A DNA stretch of 5,737 nucleotides from Candidatus Aminicenantota bacterium (lineage in GTDB: Bacteria; Acidobacteriota; Aminicenantia; Aminicenantales; Saccharicenantaceae). The notes under the pieces are model-generated. The model worked only from the letters and a program-made list of their open reading frames with translations, did not search any database and was not told the DNA's origin. Where the stretch lies: assembly GCA_026393955.1 (NCBI GenBank), contig JAPKZE010000357.1, positions 1 to 5,737 of the forward strand, read 5' to 3'. Positions 4,967 through 5,737 of the stretch are shown piece after piece; within the stretch, counting starts at the first letter, position 1; each line of letters begins with the position of its first letter. Position numbers and translations under genes: made by a program.

Positions 4967-5737
4967 TTAGAATTCCATCAAGTGCATCTCGCGGAGGGCG
5001 AGATAGGCCGCGCCGAGAACGCCCGCCGAATCGCCAAGAACCGCCTTCAAAATGGGGATCGTCCGGCCGGGGAGGCCGAAGAGCGCCTTGTTCATGACCA
5101 CGGGCACCTGCTCGTACCAGAGAGGGATGTTCGATACGCCGCCGCCCAGGACGATGGCCTCGAGGTCGAGGGTGTTGACGCAGTTGGCGAAGAGCTCGCC
5201 CATGATCCGGACGGATTCGTCGAAGACCCGGCGGGCATGGGCGTCGCCGGCCCCGTAACGCTCGAAGATCCGGTCCGGCCGCAGGGTCTCCCCCGCCAGC
5301 TCGGCGTAGCGGCGGCCCAAGCTCGGGCCGGAGAGATAGGCCTCGCCGCAGCCCCTGCGGCCGCACTCGCAGGGCCGGCCGTCGATGGCGATCGAGGTGT
5401 GGCCGATCTCGCCGGCGTTCCCGTTCGGCCCGCGGTGAAGCCTGTTCCCCAGGATGAGCCCCGAGCCCATGCCCGTGCCCAGGATGACGGCCATGACCGT
5501 CGAAAAGCGCCCGTGGCACTGGGCGAAGAATTCGGCCAGGGCCAGGCAGTTGGCGTCGTTCTCGACGATGAGCGGGAGCTTGAGCTCGGACCGGAGCAGG
5601 CTGACGAGACCGGGCTTCTCGTAGAGCGGCGTGTGCGGCGCGCCGTACATGATATCGGCCGCGGGGCTGTACGTGCCGGGCGTGCCCATGCCCACGGCCT
5701 CGAAGACGGCCCCACCGGCGGTCTCGGCGACTAGCTC
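4967..5737 (-). CDS. ROK-family sugar kinase, N-terminus missing
   Basis: The minus-strand frame stays open to the window edge, giving 256 C-terminal residues. The first codons (ELVAETAGGAVFEA) run directly into VGMGTPGTYSP, so the GTG at 5695 is an internal valine, not a start. The family is ROK (repressor, ORF, kinase), which phosphorylates glucose, fructose, N-acetylglucosamine or similar hexoses with ATP. Visible marks in fragment numbering: GMGTPG (16-21), ENDAN (59-63) with the catalytic Asp61, the phosphate-binding ILGTGMGSG (85-93), and GEIGH (109-113) with CECGRRGCGE (123-132), in which His113, Cys123, Cys125 and Cys130 form the structural zinc site. VLGGGVSN lies near the C-terminus. 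The PNG-x-AGE and SGPSL context resembles the Mak/NagK branch. The ATP-binding N-terminal DxGGT motif would lie outside the window. There is no sign of a DNA-binding domain here, but the missing end could hold one. The substrate is not settled. Confidence 0.9.
   Translation of the reverse strand, partial: ELVAETAGGAVFEAVGMGTPGTYSPAADIMYGAPHTPLYEKPGLVSLLRSELKLPLIVENDANCLALAEFFAQCHGRFSTVMAVILGTGMGSGLILGNRLHRGPNGNAGEIGHTSIAIDGRPCECGRRGCGEAYLSGPSLGRRYAELAGETLRPDRIFERYGAGDAHARRVFDESVRIMGELFANCVNTLDLEAIVLGGGVSNIPLWYEQVPVVMNKALFGLPGRTIPILKAVLGDSAGVLGAAYLALREMHLMEF

Noticed and set aside
5693..5695. GTG as the start of the ROK kinase
   Set aside because: The frame continues upstream to the window edge without a stop, and the conserved GxGxPG strand begins right at this codon, so at least the N-terminal ATP-binding part of the kinase must lie beyond.
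4982..5734. A 250-codon plus-strand open frame antisense to the ROK kinase
   Set aside because: The minus strand carries intact ROK motifs throughout. The plus-strand translation is Arg/Ala/Gly/Val/Asp-rich without motifs.
1..5737. Defence system, mobile element, CRISPR array, riboswitch or RNA gene
   Set aside because: I looked for direct repeats, terminal inverted repeats, tRNA-like cloverleafs, long structured leaders and nuclease or transposase motifs and saw none. All substantial frames are explained by housekeeping families.

Overview
The window is a compact, GC-rich bacterial chromosomal segment. Almost every base is coding, the -35/-10 boxes look like sigma-70 sites, and AGGAG-type ribosome binding sites precede most genes. 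No transposase, tRNA, rRNA, CRISPR array, integrase or phage gene is visible, and no non-coding stretch exceeds about 115 bases. A metal-binding DUF2284 protein, an ACT-domain malic enzyme, a lipoprotein-type SppA and a ROK kinase together suggest a free-living or anaerobic heterotroph from a high-GC phylum such as Acidobacteriota, Aminicenantota or a deltaproteobacterial lineage. That placement is an impression only, because no marker gene is present.

Layout from left to right: (1) a plus-strand pair, the C-terminal end of a YegS/DgkB-type lipid kinase followed 9 bases later by an S49 signal peptide peptidase with a lipoprotein signal; (2) a minus-strand pair converging on it, in which a TrmJ-type tRNA 2'-O-methyltransferase is transcribed first and overlaps an OsmC-family gene by four bases (ATGA); (3) a 113-base divergent promoter region; (4) a plus-strand pair, an eight-cysteine DUF2284 protein and an ACT-domain malic enzyme; (5) a two-CBS-domain protein with its own promoter, whose -35 box overlaps the malic enzyme stop codon; (6) a ROK sugar kinase on the minus strand, cut by the right edge, whose stop lies only three bases from the CBS gene's stop.

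The genes are mostly housekeeping: envelope proteolysis and lipid phosphorylation, tRNA modification, peroxide or thiol defence, and central carbon metabolism (malate to pyruvate, sugar phosphorylation) with possible nucleotide sensing by the CBS protein. I see no clear candidate for a new defence or mobile system. The points most worth a second look are a probably leaderless trmJ transcript, an Asn in place of the catalytic Asp in the lipid kinase tail, a malic enzyme with a shortened nucleotide-binding lobe, a perfect inverted repeat between the divergent promoters, and the unexplained DUF2284-malic enzyme operon.
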